In this document: piece by piece, positions 1 through 9,058 of the stretch
Numbering within the stretch: position 1 is the stretch's first letter
Layout: the number at the start of each line of letters is the position of its first letter
NCBI RefSeq assembly: GCF_038419845.1
Contig: NZ_JBCAQT010000002.1
Location: forward strand, 62,001-126,000
Length of the DNA: 64,000 nucleotides
Source of the DNA: Marinimicrobium sp038419845
GTDB taxonomy: Bacteria; Pseudomonadota; Gammaproteobacteria; Pseudomonadales; Cellvibrionaceae
Reading direction: 5' to 3'
Made by a program: the position numbers and the translations under genes
Notes under the pieces: generated by a model
Database searches by the model: none
Seen by the model: only the letters and a program-made list of their open reading frames with translations
Told to the model about the DNA's origin: nothing

Positions 1-128
1 ACCTGGCGGCGACTGTTCTGGCTGCCGCCGGAATAGGGCTGGCTTTTCTCATATTTGACATGTCCGCTCGCGAGCGTGGCCTGGCCAAAAGGGTCACTCC
101 CCGCTTTCTGATCAAACGCGAAGCTTAA
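1..128 (+). CDS. C-terminal end of a membrane protein (possibly a polysaccharide flippase)
   Basis: An open frame enters from the left edge (codons in phase from base 3) and stops at TAA 126-128, leaving about 41 residues. The visible part is a hydrophobic alanine/leucine/isoleucine-rich helix followed by a basic tail, the usual end of a multi-pass inner-membrane protein. It sits 24 bases upstream of a family 2 glycosyltransferase on the same strand, so a Wzx-type flippase or another polysaccharide membrane protein is the likely identity. That identity is inferred from position only; no family motif is visible in so short a piece. Confidence 0.55.
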   Translation, partial: LAATVLAAAGIGLAFLIFDMSARERGLAKRVTPRFLIKREA

Positions 129-152
129 TATCAGTTTTTTAAGGCTCAGAGA

Positions 153-1061
153 ATGACGCAAGAATACCCTCTGGTTACTATCGTGATAACGACGTTCAAC
201 TGCGAACAATATGTAGAAGAAACGATCCAAAGCGCGGTCGATCAAGACTACCCTAACCTTCAGATAATACTGGTAGATGACGGTTCTTCGGACAATACTA
301 TCGCACTAGCGGAGCGCTTCTTGCCTAAGATTGAGATTGTTAAACAATCCAATAGCGGCGGACCATCTAAGCCCCGGAATACTGGCCTCAAGATGGCAAA
401 AGGAGTCTATATCTCGTTCCTGGATGGGGACGACCTATTGGAGCCGGATAGAACCCGACGTCAAGTCGAGGCTCTGGAGGATCACCCGGACGCTGCCATG
501 TGTGTCGGCGACTATCGTAACTTCAAGAATGGCGTGGTAAGCGAAGGGCATTTTTCAACCTGCCCACAACTAAGCAAAGAATTTCAACACTCAATAACGA
601 AAAACACGCTGATTTTTCCAAAGGGTAAGGCGGCGAACCTTCTCCTTGAAGAGAACTTTAGTATTACCGTCTCGGTCATGTACCGCACTGAACTGGTTAG
701 AAATCAGAACGGCTTTAGTGAACAGCTCAAGGCTTGCGAAGACTATCATCTAAACTACCGTATGGCCGCCAACCACCCCGTGGTGGTAATAAATGAGTTT
801 GTATTCAGGCGGAGAATGCATGATAGTAACGTGAGTTCAAACACATTGTCTATGCTTTACCATTACACCAAAAGCCGCATCCTTCTGATGGAGCAGGAAG
901 ATAGCCCGATTCGCGCCTTAAAGCTGAGGAATCGTGCCCGGAGCTATTTCCGATCCTTCGTGAAACTTGCCATTAAAAAGTTTCAACATGAGCGCCTACT
1001 CCAGGCTTTACCTCTAGCCGCCGACCTATACCTTAAAAGAATGCCATCCCAAAAATCATAA
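153..1061 (+). CDS. Family 2 glycosyltransferase
   Basis: This 302-residue protein is a GT-A fold glycosyltransferase that should transfer a sugar from a nucleotide-sugar donor onto the growing lipid-linked polysaccharide unit at the cytoplasmic membrane face. The GT2 pattern is clear: a beta-strand start (PLVTIVITTFN, residues 6-16), the nucleotide-binding VDDGSSDNT (41-49) and the metal-binding DGDD (91-94). There is no membrane segment. An AAGG ribosome site precedes the ATG. It is first in a plus-strand run with the acyltransferase-like gene (1115) and the sulfotransferase (2146). Donor and acceptor sugars cannot be told from sequence. Confidence 0.9.
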   Translation: MTQEYPLVTIVITTFNCEQYVEETIQSAVDQDYPNLQIILVDDGSSDNTIALAERFLPKIEIVKQSNSGGPSKPRNTGLKMAKGVYISFLDGDDLLEPDRTRRQVEALEDHPDAAMCVGDYRNFKNGVVSEGHFSTCPQLSKEFQHSITKNTLIFPKGKAANLLLEENFSITVSVMYRTELVRNQNGFSEQLKACEDYHLNYRMAANHPVVVINEFVFRRRMHDSNVSSNTLSMLYHYTKSRILLMEQEDSPIRALKLRNRARSYFRSFVKLAIKKFQHERLLQALPLAADLYLKRMPSQKS

Positions 1062-1114
1062 CAGCAGGAAAAATGTAGGGTCGGAAGCACACTATATTGT
1101 GGTAATTGATAAAA

Positions 1115-2149
1115 ATGTCCAACAATTTACACTCACATTCACAATCAGTGTTCCGCACGGAGGCTTGGACTCAAGCCTGGCTGGATACCTGGGGGAAAGA
1201 CATTTCGAAGGGACTGATCGATCTGGGTGGCCGAGGCAATCCCCTGGAAATGCTTTACCGGATTCCGCACCGATTCAAGCGTGTCATGCCAGTATCGGTA
1301 CTCTGTCTGGTCGGCAACGGTTTTGGCACCTTGAGCACGCCTCGTTCAGAGTACAACGATATTTCTGATCTGATACGAGAAAGCGGCAGCATACATGAAC
1401 TTAGTAAAGAGCTACACAAACTGCCTTGGCAGCAGATGTGCTTAACTGACATCGCAGCCGGATATCAGGAAGAGGACGACGTACTCTCTCTGATTGACTT
1501 TGAGCCCTGGGGCAACCATCTGATCAAAGAGGAGCCAGGCTATTCAATAGAGAATATGGATTTTGATCACTATTTAGCCAAGCTTGGCAAAAGCACGAGA
1601 CTCGCGTTTTTCAACCGTCGATCACGGCTCGAAAAGCACGGAGAAGTGCAACGCCAACAGTATTCTCTAATCGAAATAGAGCAGTTTTTTCAATTGCTCA
1701 ATGATTTTCATATTCAGCGTTGGGGCAACCCCTGTTATTCAGGTCAGTCGATGAACTTCATGAAAAACTTTTGTCAGCGATTGATCGACAGTGGTGGAGA
1801 GGCAGTTCCAGAGGCAATCATGGTAGACGGCCAACCGGTTTCGGTACTTTTCGACGTCATATGGCAGAACAGGCGATATAATTTACAGAGTGGCTATCAT
1901 GAACACTTTGCCCACAAGATTCCACTCGGGTCATTACACCTGGGTTATGCTATTGAAGACACACTAAAGGCAAGACAAAATTACGATTTTCTAGCAGGCC
2001 AGGGCAAGAAAACTGACTACAAGGAAAGGATCGCGACTCACACAACTCTCCTGAGAAGCCACATCGCCACAAGAAGCTATTGGAAAATTGTCAAGAGCGT
2101 TCAAATAAAGGCGCAACATCGCCTTAACAAAATGAGCCATCATCAATGA
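1115..2149 (+). CDS. GNAT / CelD-like (BioF2-type) acyltransferase of the polysaccharide locus
   Basis: About 344 residues, soluble, with the layout of the CelD/BioF2-like GNAT acyltransferases common in exopolysaccharide loci, including the FemAB-like members of exosortase A clusters. The N-terminal half carries the RxxF/W-type entry and the C-terminal half (about 150-310) a second GNAT-like fold with the short string FLAGQGKKTDYKER, where the conserved lysine of this family is expected. The role is inferred: transfer of an acyl or aminoacyl group to a polysaccharide precursor. I chose ATG 1115 over TTG 1106; neither has a strong ribosome site. The 3' end overlaps the sulfotransferase start by four bases (ATGA), so the two are translationally coupled. 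Confidence 0.75.
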   Translation: MSNNLHSHSQSVFRTEAWTQAWLDTWGKDISKGLIDLGGRGNPLEMLYRIPHRFKRVMPVSVLCLVGNGFGTLSTPRSEYNDISDLIRESGSIHELSKELHKLPWQQMCLTDIAAGYQEEDDVLSLIDFEPWGNHLIKEEPGYSIENMDFDHYLAKLGKSTRLAFFNRRSRLEKHGEVQRQQYSLIEIEQFFQLLNDFHIQRWGNPCYSGQSMNFMKNFCQRLIDSGGEAVPEAIMVDGQPVSVLFDVIWQNRRYNLQSGYHEHFAHKIPLGSLHLGYAIEDTLKARQNYDFLAGQGKKTDYKERIATHTTLLRSHIATRSYWKIVKSVQIKAQHRLNKMSHHQ

Positions 2150-3093
2150 CTAATAACACAGCTAACTCTCTTGAAAATTTGAAAGGATATCCTTTCATTT
2201 TTATTGTGGGAGCACCTCGCTCGGGCACTACGCTCCTCAGCTCTATGCTGAATTCCCACAGCGAGATCGCCATTCCCTATGAGTCGAACTTTATGGTCCA
2301 TTGCTATAACAAGTATGGACTGACGCCGAATCTCACCAATGATTCAGACTTGGAGAACCTGATTGACGAGATACTTTCAGGGTACTTTGTGTCCAAGTGG
2401 GAACCACCAGTACGCAAAGAAGATCTGGACCTTGACAAGTGCAGAGATTTACCCGGATTAATCAATGAGATCTACCGTTGTTACGCAAAAAAGAAGGGGA
2501 AGCCAATCTATGGCGACAAAACGCCCGGATACACTCCCGATATTCATGTTCTTAATCGAATATTCCCGAATGCCAAGTATATTCATATAATAAGAGACGG
2601 CCGCGATGTGGCTTTGTCTTTATTGGACAGGAGCTGGGGACCGTCCAATTTTCCTATCGCAATGCAATTCTGGAAAGAGATGGCCACCCTTTGCAAAGTC
2701 CAGCTTGCCATGCTTCCACCAGACCGCTATTTAGAACTGCGGTTCGAAGACCTGGTTCGTGAACCAGAGGAGAACTTAAGAAAAATATGCTCACTCCTGA
2801 AAATAGATTTCCAGAATGAAATGGTAAGTAGCTACTCGAACGAATGGGACAGCTTACCGGATGCAGTCAAGAGAATACATGCAAATCTTCAACAAGGACC
2901 TTCGGAAAATCAATGCTATAAATGGAAGAGCGTCCTGGACGGCCCAGATCAAGCTATAGCCTATGAAATTTCTGGGGATCTGTTAAATCAACATGGTTAC
3001 GACGTCTCTGTCAAACATCACAAGCTCAAACTCCTTAAGAAGCTCTACTATAGAGTACAGGAATCAGTTGCCTGGCGGTTAAAGAAAAAGTAA
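2146..3093 (+). CDS. Sulfotransferase family protein (PAPS-dependent)
   Basis: The 315-residue protein has both PAPS-binding signatures. The 5'-phosphosulfate loop is GAPRSGTTLL (residues 22-31) and the 3'-phosphate region is IIRDGRDVALSLL (about 148-160). Proteins of this type move sulfate from PAPS to hydroxyl or amino groups, and inside a glycosyltransferase cluster the likely substrate is a sugar of the exopolysaccharide. No signal peptide is visible, so it would act in the cytoplasm before export. Its start overlaps the preceding acyltransferase stop (ATGA). Its stop codon lies in the left arm of a palindromic repeat. Tyrosyl-protein or lipid sulfation is possible but less likely here. 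Confidence 0.88.
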   Translation: MTNNTANSLENLKGYPFIFIVGAPRSGTTLLSSMLNSHSEIAIPYESNFMVHCYNKYGLTPNLTNDSDLENLIDEILSGYFVSKWEPPVRKEDLDLDKCRDLPGLINEIYRCYAKKKGKPIYGDKTPGYTPDIHVLNRIFPNAKYIHIIRDGRDVALSLLDRSWGPSNFPIAMQFWKEMATLCKVQLAMLPPDRYLELRFEDLVREPEENLRKICSLLKIDFQNEMVSSYSNEWDSLPDAVKRIHANLQQGPSENQCYKWKSVLDGPDQAIAYEISGDLLNQHGYDVSVKHHKLKLLKKLYYRVQESVAWRLKKK

Positions 3094-3140
3094 GTGCCCA
3101 ACCACGCGGTTATGATCGGTCGGGGTTGGTCAGGCACTTA
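3091..3140. repeat. REP-like imperfect palindrome, copy 1
   Basis: The arms TAAGTGCC (3091-3098) and GGCACTTA (3133-3140) are perfect inverted repeats, with further AACC/GGTT pairing inside. The left arm continues with CAACCACGCGGTTATGA, closely matching the left arm of the element at 11503-11612. It overlaps the sulfotransferase stop codon and lies between two convergent genes, so it could also act as a transcription stop. Two related copies point to a REP-like family. Confidence 0.6.
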
Positions 3141-3156
3141 CGTAGGGGGGACCCTC

Positions 3157-6100
3157 CTAGTCCAGAACCATGATCTGAGTGGTATCGGTAAAGCTCGAGC
3201 CTGCGGCGCTGCCTCCGCCAGCGACAATCAGCCGGTTGCCGATGGTCGCATAGGCACCGCCGTGCCTCGGCTCGGGCGCATCATCCAACTGACTCCAGTT
3301 GCCCGTGGCAGGATCGTAAACATCCACTTCGTAGAACATCTGTCCCGGTGAGTCAGGATTCTTCTCGCCACCGACCACCTGGAGCTTGCCATCGATGGCA
3401 CCTATGGCGAAGGTACGCCGTCCTCTTATGACGCCGCCGTCGCGCCAGCTGCCCACTTGCGGGTTGTAGATCTCCATGGAGTCCACGCCTTCTGCCAGGG
3501 TGGAGCCGTCGGAGAGCCGGTGGCGGCCGCCCAGCACGTAGAGCTCACCGTCGATGACCACCGTTCCCGGGTTGTCCCGCTCTTGAGCCATGCTGGGCCC
3601 AAAAGACCAGCTGTTGCTGGCGATATCGTAGATCATCAGGCTCGCTACCGAGGCGCCGTTGCCGCTCATGCCGCCGGCAACGTAAATTCGCCCGTCGATC
3701 ACTTCAGCCCGTATGCCGCCCATCGGTTGGGGCATGGGTGCCAGGCTGTTCCAGCTGTTGGCCGCGATGTCGTAGCGCCAGAGTTCGTCCACGGCGCCGG
3801 AGAAGGGACCGCTGGAGCCTCCCATCACGTAGAGATAACCGCCGTCGGCCGCCACGGCCGGGTTTTCAACCGCAGTTCCCGGCTTGCTGGCCAATTGCGC
3901 CCACGCATCGAAATTCGGGTCGTAGCGATAGACGTGGTTGACCGGACCGCTGGAGAGTTTGCCGGCGATACTGTAAAGGTATCCGTCGGCGCCGACACTG
4001 CCCGGGTCCAGAATCTCGACCGGCATGGGCTGGGCGGTCGACCAGCAGGCCACCGGATCCAGCCGCAGGGCGGTGACTTTACCGCCACCGAACTCGCCCA
4101 CGAACAGGTCGCCGTTGCGCTCGGCAATCACGAGTGGGTCATTGAACCCGGTCGCCAGGACCTCCTGGGATTCGACCGCCAGGCCATCTCCGGTCAGCTG
4201 CACCCGCACAATATCATCACCCAGGGAGTAACGGACGATTAACAGGTCCGTCTGTAGCCTGCCACAGGCCCTGGAAGAGCGATACTCAATGATGCCGTTA
4301 GCCGAGGCGTTCATGCCCAGATCGCTCATCGGAGGCTCATAGTTGGGCAGAGGTGCCACACCTTGCAGCCTGCCATCCTGGAAGACACACTCATCACGGG
4401 AGGGGTTGGGGTGGCCATAGTAGCGGCCCTGCTGAAGCCGGACCAGGAAGTCGGGCTGTGACCCGGGGTTGTGGCCGCCCTGTTCCACAGGGACGGCGCT
4501 GGCAATGCCGCTGCAATCGGGCTCCGGCCGGGGCGGGAAGCCGCCGGTCACGCCTAGGCCATTGTCAGGCGCGTAGATCTCGCCGTTGGAGTGGAATACA
4601 AAGTCGTAGGTGTTGCGCAAGCCGGTGGCGTAGGTCACCACGTCGCAAGGGGCCGGACCGTAGATGTCCTCGTTGTTGGCGCAGCTGCCGTCGAAGCCGC
4701 CCGCAAATACATCGGCCACCAGCAGAGCGGCGGACAGAGGCTGTTCGGCCCGGTCTTTGAACTCATTGGGCTCGTCCACCACCGCGCCGGCGCCGGTGTT
4801 GCCGCCGGAGGCAATGTAAAGACGGTCGTCGGCGCCAAAATGGATGTGGTTGATGGCATGGTTGGCTTTGGCGCGCGGCAGGCCGGTGATCACCTGCTCA
4901 ACGGTCCCGAAGTTGGGGCCGGACAGCCGGGTGACGGTGCTGGAGTTGGCTACGCCGTCATTGATTGAGGGGCTGGAGGAGGCGACCCATAGGGAAAAGA
5001 CACTGTCGTCCGAGGGGTCGTCGTCATAGTAGGTTATGCCCAAAGTCAGGCGCTGGCCCAGGGTGTCCGTCAGGCTGGTGATCACCTCATCCGAAATTGC
5101 GTTCAGGTTTTCGTCGAAGGTGAGCGCGTGAATGGTGCCGAACAGCTCGGTAACATACAGCTTGCCGTCCGGCGCCCACACCATGGCGGTGGGAAAATCC
5201 AGCGGATGGGAACTGCGGCTAAAGGAGAAGGCCGTCTCTACCGCCTCGCTTACGGTGGCCTCCACCGCGAAGCGCTCGAACTCGTAGGTGATCGGCGCCG
5301 GGCCGTGACGATTGGTGGTCATGATGCCTGTAAAGCTGCGGGTGCCGATCTCCGGGTCAATGCCAGCGGCATCAAAACTGAAAAATTCCGGCTCAACAAT
5401 AATGTTGTCCACGTGGGTGCGGAAGCCGCCGTTGATTAAGTAGTAGGCATCCACCGCCCGCGTGCTGGGGTTGGCAATCAGCTCCAGCTCCAGCCGGCTC
5501 CCACTGAGATCGCCGACCTTCCTGGCCGTGCTTTTAGTCCAGACGCCGTTCTGTTCGTAGGCGAACTCCACCACCGGGTCGGCGAGGAAGGAGTTGTACA
5601 CCAGCTTGACGTAGTTGTCCTCGTTGTAGCCGAACCAGAGGCCGGCCTGCTCGTAGTTGCCGGTGCCGGGGTGCGGGTTGTTGAGGGTAGTGGTGATTTT
5701 TGTGATCTGGTTGGGGCCGGCAAAGCCCACGCCCAGCGGATTGATCTGGTTGTTCACGTCCAGATGCAGGATGCCCTTGGTGGAGGTGATATCCAGCACG
5801 CCCGCGCCGAGATTCAACTCGACGTTGTCCTGTAGGTAGGAGTCGACCTTGCTCGACGGCAACACATAGGTAAAGCCCATGCCCTGACCGAACAGGTCCA
5901 GCACACCCCCGGCACCCTCCTCGAACTCCAGGATGTAGGGTAAATTCACCCTTACTTCGGAGCATGGCACCGGACCGCAATCGGTCTGGTCGGCGACCTC
6001 CAGGGTGACAAATACCGTTGTCGGCCCGTAGTCGGTAGCAGTCAGTTCCAGCTCCGCCTTGTACACACCCAGATCCAGGCCGTTGCTGTCGACCTTGAGC

Positions 6101-8262
6101 GTTACCGTCTCCGGCGCGAAGCCGTCGTTACCCTCAACCGTGAGCCAGAACTGGTTGGACTGGTCGCTGTAGGCGGTGGAAGAACCGTTGCTGGTGGAAA
6201 TGTCGAAGGAGCTCGTGTGGGTGCCCGAATCCGGCGGCACCGTCAGGGTGATCTGACCCGGGTTGGCCACCAGGCTGGGCAGACCGTCCAGCACGGTCAG
6301 GGCCACCGGCAGGCTGACGGTGGGCAGAGCGTCGCTGACGATGGTGACCGTGGTTTCATAGGTACCGCCGCTGAGCCCGCTGGGGTCCAGCGTCAGGGTC
6401 AGCTCCTCAGGCGCGGTACCGCTTGCCGGGCTCACCCCGAGCCAGGACACATTTTCGCTGACACTGAAATTGGGCGTAATGCCTTCGGCGCTAGCGTTCA
6501 GGCCCAGAGACACAATCACGCCCCGGGGGGAATCGCCCGAATTGGCCGACTCGAAGACTTCTTCGGGCGATAGGATAAAGGCGGGGTCAGGGTTGTTGGC
6601 CACGGTGAAATTGGCCCCGAGGGTCTCGTTACCGCCGTTGCTCTTATAGACGGCCACGGTAACAAAGTTATTGCCGTCGGCCAGAGTGGTGGTATCGAAC
6701 GGCAACGCCGAACCGTTCGAGGCCGTGCCGGCCAGGTCGTAGGGGGCCAACCGCTCGATCTTGTCGGGCGTGCCGTCGACTAGGGTGTTGATATAGAACT
6801 CTACCTTACTGACGCCATCCTCCGGCTGCAGGTGCACGTAAGCGTTGCCCACCAGCTCCTGGCCGTCCAGGCCCACGGAGTGGCTGCGGTCACTGGCGGC
6901 ACTCACCATCACCGTAAAGCTGTTCGAATCCAGCGTCTCGTAGGTGAGGGACACAGGTATAGTGTCGGTAACGGGCCCCTCCACCACCAGCTCCGCCTGG
7001 TAGGTGCCCGGATCCAGCCCCGTAACATCGACACTGACAGTGTGGGTGGCCGCAGTCATTTCCATATCCGGCTGCACGAGCAGCCAGCCCGCCGTGGAGG
7101 TAATGGTGTAAATCTCTTCGGCGCCCTCTGCATAACTGATATCCACGGTGGCCTCGGCGGTGGTTTCCGGATCCGTAACCGTGAAACTGAGCGAATCGGG
7201 GGAAAAGTTGAAACCCCCGCCGCTAAGGGTGAAATCGCCGGAGGCGTAGTCGAGGGAGCCGTTCGACAGCTTGAGTTCGGCGGTGACCGTGTAGTTCCCG
7301 GCGGCCAGCAGCGTGGTGTCCAGGGGTTGCGCCGAGCCATTGTAGGCCGTGCCGGCCAAGTCGTAGGGGGCCGCGCCCTCCTTCTTGTAAGGACTACCGG
7401 CATGGCCGGGGTCGTTCAAGTAGAAATCGACAGACGAGACACCGGAGTCCGGCGCGGTAAAGACAAAGATATCCCCCAGAACCGACTGACCCTGAAGCAC
7501 ATCGGCCGCAGAGCGATCAGAGCTGAGTGAAACCATCAAATCATAGGTTCCGCTGCTCAAGTTGAGCTCCAGCGTCACCGGAATGGTAATGGGATTCAGA
7601 CTGGAGGAGGAGACGGTTATGGTCGCGTTGTGGGTGCCCGAGCTCAGAGCGCTGGAGTCCAGGGCCACATTGGTGGAAAACGGCGTGGTTCCGGAAGCGG
7701 CGCTGAACGAGACCCAACTCTGGTCAACCCCGAGGCTGACATCCACCTCGCTGCCAGCGGACGTCTCCACCGTCAGAGGGCGGGTGATGATCGACCGGCT
7801 GTGGAGTGTTTCAGAAAAGGAGGCGGGTGTTGGCTCCAAAACTGCCGTCGAGTTGTCCACCAGGATGGTGGCCGTCAGGTTCACCAACGAGCTGTCATCC
7901 AGGGTGACCTCGGCGGAGATCAGATGCTCGCCATCGGGCAACCGGGTGGTGTCATAGGGCCTGGAGTTGCCGTTGGAGGCGGTGCCCGCCAAATCCCAGG
8001 GCGCCAAACCCTCCCTCTGGTGGAGGCTACCGTTGACGTAAAAATCGACCTTACTAATGCCCGCATCTTCGTCGATAAAAGTGTATATATTTCCCGACAC
8101 CTCGGAACCGTTCAACACCGTCGCGCCGGCCCTGTCAGGCCCCGGAGAGTGGACAATGCCATAACCCCAGGCGTTGGCGGCGGAGATGAGGAAAATAAGA
8201 AAACAAACGCACAGCCTTGGAAAGCTGGCCCCAACTGAATAGCCAGAGCTTAAATCCTTCAT
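3157..8262 (-). CDS. Giant secreted protein: Ig-like/BACON-like repeats, LamG-like region, sugar-dehydrogenase propeller, kelch propeller
   Basis: A 1701-residue exported protein with a signal peptide ending near AANAWG (about residue 33). In order: three copies of an Ig-like unit with the core VDFY-N and PYDLAGTA-NGSA-P-DTT (about 37-137, 245-347, 449-559); BACON/Ig-like units between them and on to about 765; a concanavalin/LamG-like region (about 770-1000); a glucose/sorbosone dehydrogenase-like beta-propeller (about 1014-1400); and about five kelch repeats with GG and W/Y pairs (about 1415-1700). It has no PEP-CTERM tail. A sigma-54 type promoter lies about 110 bases upstream. It probably works outside the cell in matrix or carbohydrate binding, perhaps with sugar oxidation; no enzymatic activity is shown by sequence alone. 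Confidence 0.85.
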   Translation of the reverse strand: MKDLSSGYSVGASFPRLCVCFLIFLISAANAWGYGIVHSPGPDRAGATVLNGSEVSGNIYTFIDEDAGISKVDFYVNGSLHQREGLAPWDLAGTASNGNSRPYDTTRLPDGEHLISAEVTLDDSSLVNLTATILVDNSTAVLEPTPASFSETLHSRSIITRPLTVETSAGSEVDVSLGVDQSWVSFSAASGTTPFSTNVALDSSALSSGTHNATITVSSSSLNPITIPVTLELNLSSGTYDLMVSLSSDRSAADVLQGQSVLGDIFVFTAPDSGVSSVDFYLNDPGHAGSPYKKEGAAPYDLAGTAYNGSAQPLDTTLLAAGNYTVTAELKLSNGSLDYASGDFTLSGGGFNFSPDSLSFTVTDPETTAEATVDISYAEGAEEIYTITSTAGWLLVQPDMEMTAATHTVSVDVTGLDPGTYQAELVVEGPVTDTIPVSLTYETLDSNSFTVMVSAASDRSHSVGLDGQELVGNAYVHLQPEDGVSKVEFYINTLVDGTPDKIERLAPYDLAGTASNGSALPFDTTTLADGNNFVTVAVYKSNGGNETLGANFTVANNPDPAFILSPEEVFESANSGDSPRGVIVSLGLNASAEGITPNFSVSENVSWLGVSPASGTAPEELTLTLDPSGLSGGTYETTVTIVSDALPTVSLPVALTVLDGLPSLVANPGQITLTVPPDSGTHTSSFDISTSNGSSTAYSDQSNQFWLTVEGNDGFAPETVTLKVDSNGLDLGVYKAELELTATDYGPTTVFVTLEVADQTDCGPVPCSEVRVNLPYILEFEEGAGGVLDLFGQGMGFTYVLPSSKVDSYLQDNVELNLGAGVLDITSTKGILHLDVNNQINPLGVGFAGPNQITKITTTLNNPHPGTGNYEQAGLWFGYNEDNYVKLVYNSFLADPVVEFAYEQNGVWTKSTARKVGDLSGSRLELELIANPSTRAVDAYYLINGGFRTHVDNIIVEPEFFSFDAAGIDPEIGTRSFTGIMTTNRHGPAPITYEFERFAVEATVSEAVETAFSFSRSSHPLDFPTAMVWAPDGKLYVTELFGTIHALTFDENLNAISDEVITSLTDTLGQRLTLGITYYDDDPSDDSVFSLWVASSSPSINDGVANSSTVTRLSGPNFGTVEQVITGLPRAKANHAINHIHFGADDRLYIASGGNTGAGAVVDEPNEFKDRAEQPLSAALLVADVFAGGFDGSCANNEDIYGPAPCDVVTYATGLRNTYDFVFHSNGEIYAPDNGLGVTGGFPPRPEPDCSGIASAVPVEQGGHNPGSQPDFLVRLQQGRYYGHPNPSRDECVFQDGRLQGVAPLPNYEPPMSDLGMNASANGIIEYRSSRACGRLQTDLLIVRYSLGDDIVRVQLTGDGLAVESQEVLATGFNDPLVIAERNGDLFVGEFGGGKVTALRLDPVACWSTAQPMPVEILDPGSVGADGYLYSIAGKLSSGPVNHVYRYDPNFDAWAQLASKPGTAVENPAVAADGGYLYVMGGSSGPFSGAVDELWRYDIAANSWNSLAPMPQPMGGIRAEVIDGRIYVAGGMSGNGASVASLMIYDIASNSWSFGPSMAQERDNPGTVVIDGELYVLGGRHRLSDGSTLAEGVDSMEIYNPQVGSWRDGGVIRGRRTFAIGAIDGKLQVVGGEKNPDSPGQMFYEVDVYDPATGNWSQLDDAPEPRHGGAYATIGNRLIVAGGGSAAGSSFTDTTQIMVLD

Positions 8263-8577
8263 TTTCTACCCACCTATATTAAAAATCCGTCTTTAGAAGG
8301 CAGCTCAGTTGTATACTTTGCTGCCGAAGCAGCTGGCTTTGCGATTGCTAGTACAGCTCAGCAATTATTCTGCAATTGTTGCGCCACACTGGAAAATCGT
8401 CCGCAAGTCGTTGTTTTTAAAGGAGTGTCGTCTAGAACCACACCCTGAACAGGCATGCCTACGTAAAAAAAAGCTACACAAGCCAAGTCCTACCTACCCC
8501 TACGTGTCGACCTGAATCCATACACCGCATCAGGGAGTGAAACTCTATTTCAGAACCCGCGCTTCAGGAGCGTAACA
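8263..8577. other. Non-coding stretch upstream of the giant protein gene
   Basis: This 315-base gap contains the minus-strand sigma-54 type promoter (8371-8386) for the 1701-residue protein and ends at the start of an IS3-type relic. Activator sites for a sigma-54 enhancer-binding protein would be expected on the right side of the promoter, but I see no clear repeated operator. No convincing small gene is visible. Confidence 0.5.
8371..8386 (-). promoter_or_regulatory. Sigma-54 (RpoN) type promoter of the giant secreted protein gene
   Basis: On the minus strand the site reads TGGCGCA-acaa-TTGCA, against the consensus TGGCACG-N4-TTGCA. The GG and GC elements have the required 10-base gap. It lies 109 bases before the ATG at 8262, giving a leader of roughly 95 bases. 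A second such site precedes the PEP-CTERM gene at 26661. PEP-CTERM genes in exosortase A genomes are known to be driven by RpoN with the PrsK/PrsR pair, which is not in this window. Confidence 0.65.
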
Positions 8578-8814
8578 ATGCCCAAAACGCCATCAGACAT
8601 GCATGAGAATCAAGTGACTCCCAACCCCAACCAGGAGAAGCGCACCCGGCAGCGTTTCTCGACTGACTACAAGCTTAAAATCCGGGCTGAGGCCGGCACT
8701 TGTCAGCATGGCGAAGTTGGCCAACTGCTTCGCCGGGGAGGGGGAGAGCAACTCTTCACCAGCCAGCTGGCCGCTGGAGGCGCTAATAAGCTCATGGCGC
8801 ATTATCGACATTAA
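8578..8814 (+). pseudogene. Remnant of an IS3-type transposase OrfA
   Basis: A 78-codon frame whose middle matches the N-terminal helix-turn-helix region of IS3-family OrfA proteins: a charged lead, then RQRFSTDYKLKI, then a Q-GEVGQLLRR segment. After the LLRR motif the frame degenerates and stops, where a real OrfA continues into the leucine zipper and OrfB. No terminal inverted repeats or OrfB are recognisable in the following 240 bases. It is a decayed insertion at the junction between the giant protein and the AT-rich accessory zone. Confidence 0.65.
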
Positions 8815-9058
8815 CGGTTTAAGCAACTATTCGAATCAGATTGACAGTTTCCGGAAGGGCGACAACTAAACTCATTTGGGGCTAGTACGCCAAGCTTAAA
8901 AGCATTAATATCATCAGCTATGAGAAGACACTTTGCGATTGTTCATTAAACTCCCGAACCGCTGGAAACCGTTCTCAACGAAGAGTTAGAACGCGGGCAA
9001 GATACACAATGAGCAAAGCTCACTTTACTGAGTAAGGAAAAAACTTGGAGCCGAGTAT

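Noticed and set aside
5534..5980. Other open frames inside the giant protein gene, on both strands
   Set aside because: All are out-of-frame shadows of a GC-rich gene with no ribosome sites and low-complexity products.
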